Shown: positions 36,110-48,728, counted from the first letter of the stretch. The stretch: DNA of 64,000 nucleotides from Gigaspora margarita (GCA_009809945.1 WTPW01001246.1:66181-130180), one strand, 5' to 3'. Notes: a model not told the origin generated them from the letters alone. A program made the numbers and translations.

Positions 36110-36960
36110 ATATGTAGAGGAAGAAATATCATGAATTCAAAGCTTATAGTAATTTTATGCTTTTTTATAAATTTATATATAACAAAAAACTCAGTCATAA
36201 ATAGTATGACAAATTGGTTAACTGATATATAGTAATTTTATTTTTTGATAATTTTTAATAAAAAAAGTTTATTATAAGGATATTTTTAATTTGTGCTAGT
36301 GGTTATGAACAACTAGATCTTAAAAACTAAAAAATAGAAATTGGATATACTAAGTAAAAATGCTCATATACAGATAGTGTTCTACATGGTCCAGTTTAGT
36401 CTGGATTTTATACAAAACAAACTCGAATCAAAAATTCAGTTTGATTTAGTACTCGTACTTGAAACCATATCATCAAACCCTGAACCCAAACTAGAACCTA
36501 ATTATTGTACATTAAATTTTATGAAAATAATTTGCAAACAATTTTATATATATGATTAAAGATTATAATAAAGCTCAAATCTTATAACCTTTATTGCTTA
36601 TACCAAATATTCAAATACCAAAGTAAAAATAAAAAAAAAGATATAATTAAAGTTAATAAAATGCATTTTTGATATTAGCTAAATTTGAAAATAATAGAAT
36701 ATTTTATATTTATCTATTTTGATTTTAGTCCTCTGGTTTTAATATTATATTGCTATAATGCTTTGTATTAATTATATAAATATCATAAAAAGGTCATTTA
36801 TATAAATATTGGCTATGAAATTTGTAATGTTTGCCATATACTAAAAAGAGAATATATATTTGTATTAAACATTCTATATACAAACAAAAAAATCAAGAAA
36901 TTTTAGTATTTTTTAAAAAAAGCCAAAAACTAGTAAAAGCTTATATATATAAAATGTAAA
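36110..36960. other. AT-rich DNA, no gene seen
   Basis: Frames at 36014-36232 and 36341-36559 have no recognisable content. Nothing else was supported. Confidence 0.4.
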
Positions 36961-36962
36961 AG

Positions 36963-37276
36963 ATACTATATGTGTTCAAAAATAAGCTATCTTTTTTGGC
37001 CAAAAAATTACATGAAAAAGTGTGAGTAGCTTATTTTTGAAATATTGAGTTTTTTGAAAAATTGAAAACGTACTAATAAAAAGTTATCCAAATAATACCA
37101 AATTTTTACTTATATATATTTTGATGTTCTGAACAAGTTTACTTAATGGCACTTTTGAAGTTTACTTAAAATTTAGACTTTTGTATATAGCAACTGCTAA
37201 TAGGTTTTTTAAGATTTTTGAAAAAAATTAGGGGTAGCTTATTTTCAGAAGTAGCTTATTTGTGGCAATATATGGT
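36963..37276. mobile_element. Foldback remnant (AAAATAAGCTA family)
   Basis: CTATATGTGTTCAAAAATAAGC at the left mirrors AGTAGCTTATTTGTGGCAATATATGG at the right. GTTCTGAACAAGTTTACTTA and GCAACTGCTAATAGG inside match the family members at 46763 and 63887. Confidence 0.65.
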
Positions 37277-37299
37277 AGATAAGTATACTTAGATGACAT

Positions 37300-39160
37300 A
37301 TTTAAAAAAAAAAGACAAAAAAAAAATATACATGTATATATATATGAAAAAAAGGAGCAAAATGGCTAGTTTGGCTCTTTATCTTTAATAGGATCAGTTG
37401 TAACTTTCATTGTTTTATAAAGTTTACCAGTACCATATCTGCTAAAGAATGAAAAAATAGCTTTATTGTTCTTGGTGATAATGTTATATAACTATTAAAA
37501 TCTTATAAGCGAATGAAATATGTTCAAAGTACAAAAAATTTCTTAAATTTCTAAATTTCTAATTAGAGAAATAACAAAAATCAGATGATTTTTTAGAGAG
37601 AAGAGGTGTAAAAAATGTTAAAATTATATATAGAAACCTGATCAAATTTATATTAAGAAGTGAAGGAGGAAAAAAAGGGAGTAGGCTTTTAATAAAAATA
37701 ATCTGATGATTAATGACATAGCTCTTATCTAGTAATATTTTATTTGTTCAAGATTAGGTGATTAATATATATGAGTTTATGCAAATTAATTAGATACTTG
37801 TATCTAATACCCAAAATCGCTTAGTCTAAAAATTATAAAACCAAAATTGATTCAAATAAGTAGGTTCAGGTTTGAGTTTGAGTATTAGTTTGAGTTTGCA
37901 AAATACTATATACAGAATAGGATTAGCAAGAGGAACAGAAGATTAGAGGGTTTAAATAGGTACAGTATTGGAAAATATAGACGTGAACAATATAAACTAT
38001 TGGACATGAATATTTATGAACTATATTTATATTGTTTATATTTTTTTTTAAACATAAGACACTTAGTCCAAATAAAGCGCATAGGCCATAGCTCCAAAAT
38101 ATTTTGAATATAATATAGCTAAAACTTAAATGAAATTCTGGAATCTTCTAAAAATTTTAGCCAAGAAAAGATATGGATATGGATACTATTTGAATTAGTT
38201 CATGTTCATATTTGTCCAAGTTCAAATAAAATTTTTATTGGACATAGTCCAAATGCCAATACTGAATAGGTAATTCTATAGTCAGGTTGCAGATAAAGTA
38301 ACTAGTATGAAATAATACCAAAAGTATAAGTAGTTACTAGTAGTTGTACTTTCTTTAATATAACAAATAAGAGGATATTAATAGAAAAAGAACAAATTAT
38401 TTTTAGTCAAATTTTTTTAATTTTTAAATTAAAATATCTTAACAACTATTTAACCAATTTTGATTAATTTTTTTTATTTTAATCTTAAAATTATAGAATT
38501 AAAATAAAAAAAAAATTATTAAAATTATTAAGTTAGCTAACAAAATATTTAAACTCAAAGTTGAAAAAACTTTTACTTAGAAAAAATTTGTCTCTTTTCT
38601 ATTGACTTTCCCCAAATATCAACAATCTTCTTGAGATTAAAGAGCTAATATTTATTAGGTAATATTTTAGAGAATAGGGTCAAACATAGTATTTGTAATT
38701 GATTTTGTATTAGTTGATTTTATTGACTTAGCTAGCTTGGTCAGTTAATTTTTTATAAAATTAACTAAGCCATTTTAATATTAGGTAATATTAAAAATCA
38801 TAATAACCAATCAAAATACCAAGATATAAAATGCTTTTTTAATATGTATTTAGCAGTTAGCATAATTGCCTTTAATATCCAATAAGATATTTGATCAAGT
38901 GAACTATAAAACTAGAGATTGTATTTATTATAGTATAATCCTAAAAAAAAAAAAAAAAAGTAAAAATTCAAAAAAAAGAGAAAGATAAATTTAAATAAGC
39001 AAATAACCCAAAATTAAATTTTATAGCAAATACAACTTCTATATACAGATATTACAAAAATTAGAAAAAAATTTTTTTTAAATCTTATTGTTATCATTAT
39101 ATAGATTAGATATCATATATCTTATATATGAATTATATATTATAAAATAAAATATAGAAA
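37300..39160. other. AT-rich DNA, no gene seen
   Basis: A TTATTAGGTAATATTTTAGA end at 38655 resembles the Harbinger MITE of 54115-54274. A long A run occurs at 38943-38959. No coding or RNA signal. Confidence 0.4.
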
Positions 39161-39168
39161 AAATGTGC

Positions 39169-39392
39169 TTGTCACCAGTGGTAACAGTAACCAAATTAGG
39201 GTTAGGGTTAGATTTAGAGTTAGAAGAAGGTTTATTATATAATAAAATACCTCAAGAAGCATTTTTAGCTAGAAAAAAATATTAGTTTTATAGGCACAAT
39301 TTGAAGTTATTGCGATTTGTAATTTTTTGAATTTTTTTGTTATACCTAATCTAGCAATTTGATTGGCTCAGAACTGTAACCACGGTTACAAA
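39169..39392. mobile_element. MITE-like element carrying a telomere-like tract
   Basis: TTGTCACCAGTGGTAACAGT at the left and ACTGTAACCACGGTTACAAA at the right are imperfect inverted repeats. Just inside, at 39197, lies TTAGGGTTAGGGTTAG. A relative is at 56938-57295. Confidence 0.6.
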
Positions 39393-39811
39393 TAGATTCA
39401 TTCTAAAATGTAAATTGTTAAAGTTCTATGCATTTGAATTAGTAATACCAATATAATTAGATAGCTACAAAAATCATATATATATACAGTATATTGTGTT
39501 AAATATAATAAGTGATTAGCCAAAATATTTAGCCAATATCACATGCTATGGAATTAACCAATTAGGTTGATTAACTTTGACTAGAGCTGCAGACATTAGA
39601 ATATAAATGAATATATACTATAACATTTGACGTAACATATGTGACGTGACGTTTAATATGATTATATATAAATTTTATATGACGTAAAGAGAGACATACT
39701 ACTTTGGACTTTCTAAATATCTGTAGCTCTACTCTTGACCCCCAGACTATATAAAAAAAAATTAAAAATCTATATGTTTATATATATAATTTTACAAAAA
39801 CTTGAATATAT

Positions 39812-39910
39812 TATGATCCAGTAACCCAATTTGGATGATTTTGGTACTATTCGATTCGTTTCTATGAGAGGAATCCAATAGTATCAAAATTATTTTATTT
39901 GGATCACTAG
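39812..39910. mobile_element. Short foldback element, GATCCAGT core family
   Basis: GATCCAGTAACCCAATTTGG ... TTTTGGTACTATTCGATTC mirrors GGAATCCAATAGTATCAAAA ... TTTGGATCACTAG. Other members lie at 4040, 42035, 42885, 43450, 44525, 54895, 55090, 59070 and 59285. Confidence 0.7.
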
Positions 39911-41726
39911 AACAGGACCCTGGACATCTCTGATATATGTTATATTTTTTTTTAGCAAATTGATTCAAATTTGATCTAAGGTTCAAATTTAAAATTTAGC
40001 AAATTGAAGTTAATTTTAAAAAGGTGCATAATTGAATATTTTGTCAAATTACTAAGATTTTATGCATGTTATATTTTATTTTTAGCAATTTACTCACATT
40101 TTGCAAAAATCATTATAACAGATTAAGTTGTGCTATAATAATTGATCTGGATATAACAAGTCATTAATGGCTATATAGAGTAAAGTAATAATCAATTATA
40201 ATTAAAAATAAATAAAAGTAGTTGTAGCATATAATCAGGCTTTAGTATTAATAGCAACTTGGTATTTACCCTGCATATGTATTATGATCATTGATCATGA
40301 TTGTATGTTAATAAACAAATTATACTAGGAAAATGGGAACTATTTAAAGTTTAAAGGACAAATATAAAATGCTATATCTGATCTAGCTAATAAGGATCAG
40401 TTTTATTGTTTTGATTTTTTTTTTATGTTACACCTAATCTAACCAATCAGAATTTAGAATTTGTTAACACACAGACATCAGGATCACTATTGCTCCGTCT
40501 GTAATGTCCTTCAGACAATAATGCAATTGCAAATTAGTTAGTAATTCGTATAATAATTGTAGTTAATATTATTTCTATAAGTTCTTGATCAAATTTAATA
40601 AAAATTTTTTTATTTGAATTCTATGGATTCGTAGAATTAAAATAAAAATTTTTTATCAAATTTGGTCAAGAATTCGTGGAGATATCTTTGATGAAAGTTC
40701 CTATAAACAATTTCAACGTAGCTTCTTTGTAATATGTTTTTTTGTTTTTTTAAAATAACCCACTATTCAGCAATAATTTACAAGAAATTTTACTATGCTA
40801 ACTAAAAAAATTTTATAACAAGACTTGTAGCACATATCATAGACTAATAGAATCTCAAATTTCATAAAATAATATTGAAAACTTATGAAGATATTAACAT
40901 TTTTGTAATTTCAGATGTATATATTTTTGCAAGTTTTCCCCTATATTCAAATGCTTCTGAAAGCACTTTCTCAAAATGAAACCTCTAAAACACGACTAAG
41001 CAAGTTGATATAATAGATATTCGAGAGTTTTAAATTAAAATTTCATCAAAAACAGATTAATATTGACGAAGTTATGATGATTTTTCAATTTGCTTCCAGA
41101 TTCGAGATTTTCTAAAATTTTCAATTTTGATGAAAACAAAAAAATTACTATTACAGGCTAGATTTTCACAAGTTCAAATAAAACAAGTTACTGTGCACTA
41201 ATAAAATTAATAGAGTATAGATTAAAATTTTTGTTTCTAAAATTTTAAGTTATTTGGTTTAATATTCATTCCATAATAGCTATTTTTCATTTAGTGCAGC
41301 TTCTTTATAATATACTTTTTGAAAATAGAAGAATCTTTTATCAAGATATCTCTATGAGTTCTTGACCAAATTCGATGAAAATTTTTTTATTTGAATTCTA
41401 TATATTTGTAGAATTCAAAGAAAAAAAGTTTTATCAAATTTGGTCAAGAACTCATAGAGATATCTTTGATGAAAATTTTTTCTATTTCCAAAAACATATA
41501 TCATATACCAAAATTGAGAAAAATTTGAATCTAGTTGCAAATAAAAAATCTAAATATCTTCGTCAATATTAATCCGTTTTTGAGAAAATTTTAACTGAAG
41601 ACTCTCAAATACCTATTATATCAACTTACATAGTTATGTTTTGGAGGTTTCATTTTGAGAAAGTGCTTTTGCAAGCATTTGAATATAGGGAATCTTGTAA
41701 AAACATATGTATCTGAATTATATATG

Positions 41727-41962
41727 AGGATGAAAGCATTTCGGGTTTGAAACTCCGAAATTAAAATTTGAAGACGAAATTGTTTTTGACCTATTTTACT
41801 AGAAAGATGAAATTATTTGATACTTTTTTTGAATAGACAAAATTATAAGGAACATATTTATATAAATTTTATTTGCTCTTCCTTATAAAAAATTTTAATT
41901 TTCTCTAATGAAGATGAAATAGACCTTTTTCAAAAATCAATTTTGGTGGCATCACTAATCTG
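41727..41962 (-). repeat. 240-bp TTTCGTC dispersed repeat, copy 3
   Basis: Reverse orientation to the copies at 26228 and 33780: begins CATGAGGAcGAAAGC-type text as ATGAGGATGAAAGCATTTCG and ends TTTTGGTGGCATCACTA. It is inserted between CTGAATT (41720) and TCTGAATTTACAAAAATATTAA. Confidence 0.8.
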
Positions 41963-42222
41963 AATTTACAAAAATATTAATATTTTCATAAGGTAAAAAG
42001 GGGTATTGTGGCGAAGTCAACTTTGATTGATGATATCATGTGACTTATCTGATAGAATTGAATGATTTTGATATCAACTGACTCGTCTCACAAAGACAAA
42101 TCTAAAGGTATAAAAATCATTAAATTCTAATCACTGGATCAAAAGATATTATCATTCAAAGTTAAAGAAACTAAAGTAAAGATTTTAGAGGTGATGGGGG
42201 TATTGTGGCGAACTTGAACTAT

Positions 42223-42874
42223 CCCTTAGATTGTAACACAGGCAAATTTGCCTGCATATTTTAAAAATTTTAATAAAATTTTAATAAAATTTTAAATATT
42301 GATTTTAGCTATATATTTTCTAAGTAAAAAATATTCTTTGAGTTTTGTTTTAGTAACTTTGTTATAAAAATTTTTTAAAATTATTAGAAAACTTTAGTAT
42401 AATCAAAGTTTAAAGTTCTTGTATTAGAATTTTTACTATTAAAATTTTCTTTAGATTTTCTTAAATTTTATATGTTCTTGTCTATAAAAAAAACTTTTAC
42501 TTCTAATACAAGTCTTGATTTTTACAAATAAATTATTAAAGTTGCAATAATAAAAGTTATCATCCTTTATATAAACTACAATATTGTTTTAAGAACTATA
42601 GCTTTAAAACCAAAACTAAATAAGATTACAGAGAAATTGTGATAAAATTTTTTAAAAAATTTTTTTCTTAAAGATATCTATTTTTAGCTTATATATAACT
42701 TAAAATTTTTTTCTTACAATATAAAAACTAATTTTGCAAAAAAGTAATCCTTATTTTCAAATATAATTGTACAAAGTTTTATTTAATTATCTTGATATTT
42801 AAAAAAAGTAAATCAGAGCAAAAAAAGTGCAAAAACGCAGACAAATTTGCCTATGTCCTACTACAATCTAAGGG
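42223..42874. mobile_element. TIR element, 652 bp, ends CCCTTAGATTGTA
   Basis: CCCTTAGATTGTAACACAGG and CCTACTACAATCTAAGGG are inverted repeats. Each is followed inward by GGCAAATTTGCCTG or CAGACAAATTTGCC. AT lies on both sides. A related single end occurs near 47935 (GCAGGCAAATTTGCTTGC). Confidence 0.75.
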
Positions 42875-43044
42875 ATATCATGATACAATGACCAGAACTG
42901 AATAATTTTTATACCATTCAATTCATCTCAATGAGACGAATCGATTAGTAGTTAAATTACGCAATTCTGACCATTGGATCACAAGATATTGACGATTATA
43001 TACAATATACTACGATACCAAAATAATTTTGAGGATATTATAAC

Positions 43045-43388
43045 GAAATACAAAGTTGGCTATAAGGTAAGTGCCTTTTAGTACTATGCAAATCGACATT
43101 TATGCTTTAAATAAAGTTGTTCGGACTAACAAATTACGCATACCCTAAAATTTTTATAAAATTTAAACAACTTTTTATTAATTGACTTTTACAAAATACA
43201 TTCTTACAAAAAAAGTCTAAATTTTTTTGTAGAAGCGTATTTTGTAAAAGTCAATTAATAAAAAATTGCTCAAATTTTATGAACTTTTAGGGCACATGTA
43301 AATTGATAGGCCAAACAACTTTACTTAGAGCATAAATTGCGATTTGCATAGTACTAAAAGGCACTTACCTTATAGCTAACTTTTGCGT
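43045..43388. mobile_element. Palindromic MITE, ends GTTAGCTATAAGGTAAGTGC-like
   Basis: GGCTATAAGGTAAGTGCC and GGCACTTACCTTATAGCTAAC face each other, followed inward by TTTTAGTACTATGCAAATCG in both arms, a TTACTTAGAGC/GCTTTAAATAAAG block, and a hairpin of AAAGTCTAAATTTTTTTGTAG. Confidence 0.75.
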
Positions 43389-44519
43389 TTTGTTATAATA
43401 CTCTCAAAATTATTTTTGTATTATAGTATCGTGCATACATAATTGTCAATATCTTGTGATCCAGTGGTCAGAATTGGAAAATCTAACCACTATTTGATTT
43501 GTCTTATTGAGATGAATTGAATGGTATAAAAATTATCCAATTCTGGTTGTTGTATCACAAGATAATACAAATTCGCCACAATATTCCCCTTCATTACAAT
43601 ACCCTCTTTTACCTTATGTTTTCAATATTTTTTCATGAAAATTGAAATTCTATTAATCAATTATATGCTCTAAAAGTTTACTTAGTGTGCAGTAACTTGT
43701 TTCATTTGAACTTGTGAAAATCTATCCTATGATAGTGATTTTTCTGTTTTTATCAAAATTGAAAATTTTAGAAAATTCTAAATCTGGAAGCAAATTGAAA
43801 AATCATCATAACTTCATCAATATTAATCCATTTTTAATGAAATTTTAATTAAAAACTCTCGAATACCTATTAAATCAACTTACTTAGTCACGTTTTAGAG
43901 GTTTCATTTTGAAAAAGTGCTTTTGGAAGCATTTGAATATAGAGAAAAACTTGCAAAAATGTATGTATCTGAATTTACAAAAATGTTAATATCTTCACGA
44001 GTTTTCAATATTATTTTATAAAATTTGAGATTCTATTAGTCTATGATATGCGCTACAAGTTTTGTTATAAAATTTTTTTAGTTAGCATAGTAAAATTTCT
44101 TGTAAATTATCGCCAAATAGTAGGTTATTTTAAAAAAGCAAAAAAACATATTACAAAGAAGTTACGTTGAAATTGTTTACAAGAACTTTTATCAAAGATA
44201 TTTCCACATTTCTTGACCAAATTTGATGAAAATTTTTTTATTTTAATTCTACGAATTCAAATAAAAAAATTTATTTACCTAATACTAAATGTTATAATTT
44301 AGTTTTTAGCAAGTTGCTATAAAATTTATATGTAATAATTCAATTTTTAGCAAATTTACTTGATTTTAGGAGTAGCAAAAACATCTAAATTCATGCAGAT
44401 CAGTTATGACCTATATGAGAGATATTCAGAGTCCTACTAGAACAAGAGTTATTCACAAAATACTATTAATTTTATATAATTTTATAAGAAAACATAATAA
44501 CCAATAATATTTTGTTAAT

Positions 44520-44632
44520 AAAATATGATCCAGTAATTCAAATCAAATGATTTTGGTACTATTCGAATCCTCTCCTCAAGACGATTCAAATAGTACCAAA
44601 ATCATCCAATTTAGACATCTGGATCAAGTTTT
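44520..44632. mobile_element. Short foldback element, GATCCAGT core family
   Basis: ATGATCCAGTAATTCAAATC ... TTTTGGTACTATTCGAATCC mirrors GATTCAAATAGTACCAAAATC ... ATCTGGATC. Confidence 0.7.
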
Positions 44633-45484
44633 AGACAAATTTTTATAAAAAAATTATGTTATATTTTTTTAATCCCTATACTTATTGGAAAATCGTTATA
44701 TTTTGAGGAACTCCTCTCAAATATAACATTATTTATGGATACCCTCTTAGAGAAAAAGAATTAATGTTAGTTATTATATTATAATTAATTTATATTTATA
44801 TAAATATTAATTTATTTATACCATAATCTAAATTATAAATAATAAGTAGCTACGAATAAATAGGCATATAATTTAGAAATTAAAGATTTGAAAAAAATAT
44901 TAAAGGAAATAAATATCAGCTATCTTGGATTTCTTACAATGAATTTAAAACTATTAAAAGAGATAGGTAAAAGTGAATTTGCAGCTGTATATTTTGATAG
45001 ATGGGTCACTTAAATTACTTCATACATTAAATAATGTTATAAAAAATTTATAAGAGTGATAATCTTTATTTAACTATATTATTTGTGATTTCTTATTTAT
45101 ATTAATAATTTGAATATATATTTTATTTTAATAATAAGCCAAAAGCATTTTGTAATATTGGTCTTAAAGATACTAAATTTTTAAAATATATTAGTAGATC
45201 AAGAAATAAAGTTTCTAAAGATTATATTCTTGTCGTGGAATATGCTTCAAAGATTGTTTGCACCAAAATCTCATATATAGTATTTTACAAGATCTGATCC
45301 AAGATCTGAATTTAATTCAGATCTGATAATTTAGATTAAATTGGATCCATAATTTATAAGATCTACTAGATCCAGAGGATCTGATTTGAATATTTGTTTG
45401 GATCCATTTGGATCTGTTCATGCTAATTGTTTATACTTTGCAAACTCTGATTGGTTAATATAAACTGCCATCATTACGATTACT

Positions 45485-45676
45485 GATTTGAAAATTAGTA
45501 GGACATTTAAAAAATTTTTTGTTTTTGGTTTCATCTTATAAATTATCTAACTTTTTTGGAATTTCAGTCCAATAATGGTGATGCAATTTTTGAAAAGTTA
45601 GATAATTCATAAGATGAAACTGAAAGGTTTCAAAATGAGAAAATTTTTTAAGTGTCCCACTAATTTTTAAATCAGC
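45485..45676. mobile_element. Palindromic MITE nested in the hAT element
   Basis: GATTTGAAAATTAGTAGGAC faces GTCCCACTAATTTTTAAATC; inner GTTTCATCTTATAAATTATC faces GATAATTCATAAGATGAAAC. Confidence 0.8.
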
Positions 45677-46048
45677 TATAAAACATAATGATAAATCTTA
45701 TAAATTTGATATATGAACTTGCTTTACTAACTTTAATTATACATGATATTTAGCAATTAAATTAATGCAAATAAAATAATTTTATGTATTATAATAGCAA
45801 ATAAGTATTTATAATCTTGATTTGTTATACTAATTTTAATGATCTTTATAACATGGATAAATTGATTGTATAGTAGTAATGAAGTATTTTTGTAAAATTA
45901 TTTATTTCACAGTTAATAAAATATTTTTATACTCATGGGTTAAATAATTAATAACAATAAATATTCTTAATACAATAATACCTCCTGTGAATAACTATAT
46001 GTGTTTCCCTTAATAGATCTTAAATGGATCATAATATTAACTGTATTA

Positions 46049-46466
46049 CAGTGCGAGCATCCTTAAATCAACGTATAAATACATGATCTTTAAAAGGTTA
46101 TAAATAAAAAACTAGAATAGTTATGAACCAAATCTCTTCATAAAATAATAAAATCAAACCTAAAGAACAAAGTTATGAAGTTAATTTTTTTAGTTAATTA
46201 GAATTTAACCAAGATATAATCTTTTAAAATTACCCAATTTTATTAATAAATTTACAAATTTGGCCACTTTAATTTTGGCCAAAATTATTTAAAATTATTA
46301 TAATTTTGGCCAAAATTATAAAAAATTTTTTTTATTAATGTTGGTTTATATTCTAATATTTATATTATCCAATAAAATTGCTTTATTTTGTATAAGATTA
46401 CACAATATATATTAAAAATTTGGCCGCCTATATAAAATACTTGTTGGTTTAAGGATGCCTGCACTG
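46049..46466. mobile_element. Tc1/mariner-type MITE, 418 bp, nested
   Basis: CAGTGCGAGCATCCTTAAAT and GTTTAAGGATGCCTGCACTG, with TA on both sides (46047-46048, 46467-46468). Same family as 16910-17314. The interior is rich in TTTTGGCCAAAATTA. Confidence 0.82.
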
Positions 46467-46762
46467 TAGTTGTGTAATTATATCAGATCCAAATCCAGAT
46501 TCAGATCCAGATCTTTGGCTTTGAATTCAGATCTGAACATAGATCTGATTTGGTTTTTGGGTCAGATTTGAATCTTTTAAAATATCTGTTTGATCCAATT
46601 TGTATAGAATACTACTCATAAATGAATTGGAAACGTAAATTAAATTTTCTATAATATATTGCAGATATTTCATTTTTATGATCTTATTTATTGAAATTTA
46701 CATAGTAGAAATATGCTACTAGATAGAAAAACATATATATTGCAGATTTAGAACCTTCAATA

Positions 46763-47419
46763 CCGTATATTTTCAAAAATAAGCTATTCCAAAAATAAGC
46801 TACCCCTTTGATTTTTTCAAAAATCTCAAAAAATGTGTTAGCAGTTGCTATATATAAAAGTTTAAATTTTACTAAGTAAACCTCAAAAGTACCATTAAGT
46901 AAACTTGTTCAGAACACAAAATATATTTATATAGTCAAACCTCCATAAATGCAACCTCCATAAATGCAATACCTCCCTAAATGCACGTTTTTGTCTTGTT
47001 TGTAAAAAATTATTAGTGCTAAATGCATGTTCTATATTTTGTAAATGCACGTTCTTTCAAATAATTTTCTATATCATGCTACCTCTCTAAATGCACGTAG
47101 CCAATCAAATTTTAGTATTTAAGATAGGTTATACAATTTTTAGTAGAAGTTACAAACTTGATGATCTAATCCTTAAAACTGCAATTTAATTGGCTCTCCC
47201 TAAATGCAATACCTCCCTAAATGCACATTGTAGGCTTGTCTGTACACGTTGCATTTATAGAGATTTGACTGTAATAAAAATTTCACATTATTTGGACAAC
47301 TTTTTATTAGTACATTTTTCAATTTTTCAAAAAATTCAACAATTCAAAAATAAGCTACTATATGTTTTTTCGTATAATTTTTGGTCCAAAAAAGGTAGCT
47401 TATTTTCAGGAACATATAG
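46763..47419. mobile_element. Foldback element (AAAATAAGCTA family), interrupted
   Basis: TACCGTATATTTTCAAAAATAAGC-type left end and GCTTATTTTCAGGAACATATAGTA-type right end. It contains GCAGTTGCTATATATAAAAG and AAGTAAACTTGTTCAGAACA. A pogo-like MITE (46932-47271) sits inside. Confidence 0.75.
46932..47271. mobile_element. pogo-like MITE, 340 bp, copy 1
   Basis: The left end TAGTCAAACCTCCATAAATG and right end TTTATAGAGATTTGACTG resemble pogo/Tigger ends (CAGTxxAACCTCTATAA; family knowledge), with TA on both sides (46930-46931, 47272-47273). About ten AAATGCA(C/A) words occur throughout. Confidence 0.82.
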
Positions 47420-47439
47420 TAACTGCTAATATTGCATTA

Positions 47440-48725
47440 AAATCAAACTCTAATAAAATTTATAGAATTTATCTTATATTATTTCCAAAGTTTTAAAAAA
47501 TCAACTATGTATTAAAAATCTAATATTTATTTAAATAGATTTAGAATTTATATAAAAACTCTATTTTTGGGTTGATTTTATTATAATTCTAACTCTAATT
47601 TAACTAAAAAATTCCAAATCTACTTAAATTCATTTACAACATAATCATATAGAAATTTATATAGAAAACTAATATTTTATAATAAAAAACTTCAAGATTT
47701 TATGAACAATTGATTGCTATATTTTGATAATTTTTAACTAATTGACCAATCAATCGACAAATTATTGTTGCTTTTGTCATATAATAATCAAACAGAGAAT
47801 TTCTATTGGTAAGCTATATTAAAAAAAAATTTCCAATCTCTACTTTGCTAACTCAGCCGGAATATAAAAACCAATTATATAAATTTGTGTAGTCTAACTT
47901 CAAAAATTTTATATCTTTTTATTTGTTAGATAGGTGCAGGCAAATTTGCTTGCAAAAGTTATAAAATATTTTTAAAAAAATTTTTTATAAAACTTTATTT
48001 AATTTTTTAACATAATATTTTTTTAGATTTATATTTGTTTTAAATAATAAATTATTATAAATAACTATATTTTATATAAATTTATACAAAGTTAAAATTA
48101 GAGGTATGATAGGGATACAAAAAAAATCAATATATATAGATTAATATAAATTGATATTTTAAGGCCACATCATAAAAAAATTAAATTTTTTATACAGTGT
48201 AACTATACCATTTTGGACAAAATTAAAAGTATAATTTGGGCCAGACAATATAAATTTGGCCAATCCAAACTATCAGCAGATTTCGGAGATATAAACAATT
48301 AACTAACAAAATTTCTAGTAATTTCACAAAAAACATGAGCTTAGATGCTGATTACGTTATTTAATATTATACCAAATTTTAAATTCTTATTGATCAATCA
48401 TGGGCATATTGATATAAATTGATATTTTTAACTAATCAATATAAATTTTTGCTAAATCAAATTGATATTTTTTCAGGTCCCTGGTATACTTGCTAGCAAA
48501 ACACGGACAAATTCCAAATTCAAAAAAAACAATTGCTATTTATAACAGATTAAATCAAAAAAGTAGTCTTAAAATTTTGCAAATATATTATCTATGACAG
48601 TAAGAATATCTACTATTTGTTTAAATAAAAATTATTAATAAAGTTTTTGAGAAATTTATTTGGAATGTATTTGGGATTTGGGCACAGACAAATCTCAAAC
48701 TATAGTAATTTGAGATTTTGCCAAT
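47440..48725. other. AT-rich DNA with single-ended element relics
   Basis: GCAGGCAAATTTGCTTGC (47936) is a lone end of the 42223 family. AAATTGATATTTT words recur at 48120-48470. No gene was seen. Confidence 0.4.
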
Positions 48726-48728
48726 ATA

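Larger units (their letters stand above)
42001..43594. mobile_element. Composite with GGGTATTGTGGCGAA ends
   Basis: GGGTATTGTGGCGAAGTC (42001) faces TTCGCCACAATATTCCCC (43572). Inside are two GATCCAGT-core palindromes (42035-42140, 42885-43000), a third at 43450-43570, a second GGGTATTGTGGCGAA at 42199, and the elements listed next. Confidence 0.6.
40600..44265. repeat. Giant inverted repeat, about 600-bp arms
   Basis: The left arm 40600-41215 and right arm 43677-44265 are complementary. For example, TTACAAGAAATTTTACTATGC (40788) faces GCATAGTAAAATTTCTTGTAA (44087), and TTTCACAAGTTCAAATAAAAC faces GTTTCATTTGAACTTGTGAAA. A third, partial arm at 41335-41720 repeats the same text. No transposase was detected. 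Confidence 0.8.
39915..44434. mobile_element. MULE-like element blown up to 4.5 kb by nested insertions
   Basis: The left end GGACCCTGGACATCTCTGAT and right end ATGAGAGATATTCAGAGTCC are inverted repeats of the GGACCC family. The 10-mers CACTAGAACA (39905-39914) and TACTAGAACA (44435-44444) match 9 of 10. The outer 250 bp at each side match the simple family members. Everything between about 40560 and 44280 is a giant inverted repeat and its own insertions. Confidence 0.75.
45278..46614. mobile_element. hAT element, 1337 bp, non-autonomous, GATC-rich ends
   Basis: The ends TAGTATTTTACAAGATCTGA and ATTTGTATAGAATACTA. The outside 8-mers CTCATATA (45270-45277) and CTCATAAA (46615-46622) match 7 of 8. 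AGATCTGAT/GGATCC/GATCCAAAT words are repeated over 150 bp at each end. Inside are a palindromic MITE (45485-45676) and a mariner-type MITE (46049-46466). No transposase. Confidence 0.88.
44905..46710 (+). pseudogene. Protein kinase pseudogene, split by a hAT element
   Basis: Plus-strand text reads LSWISYNEFKTIK, a one-base shift, then EIGKSEFAAVYFDRW (glycine-rich loop and first strands) near 44920-45010, and KDYILVVEYA (hinge region) near 45215-45245. After the hAT element (45278-46614) it resumes as WKRKLNFL-stop-YIADISF, the helix that precedes the catalytic loop in kinases. Stops and frameshifts are frequent; no HRD or DFG motif remains. The wording resembles the tyrosine-kinase-like genes expanded in arbuscular mycorrhizal fungi (family knowledge), which supports the organism assignment. 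Confidence 0.7.
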
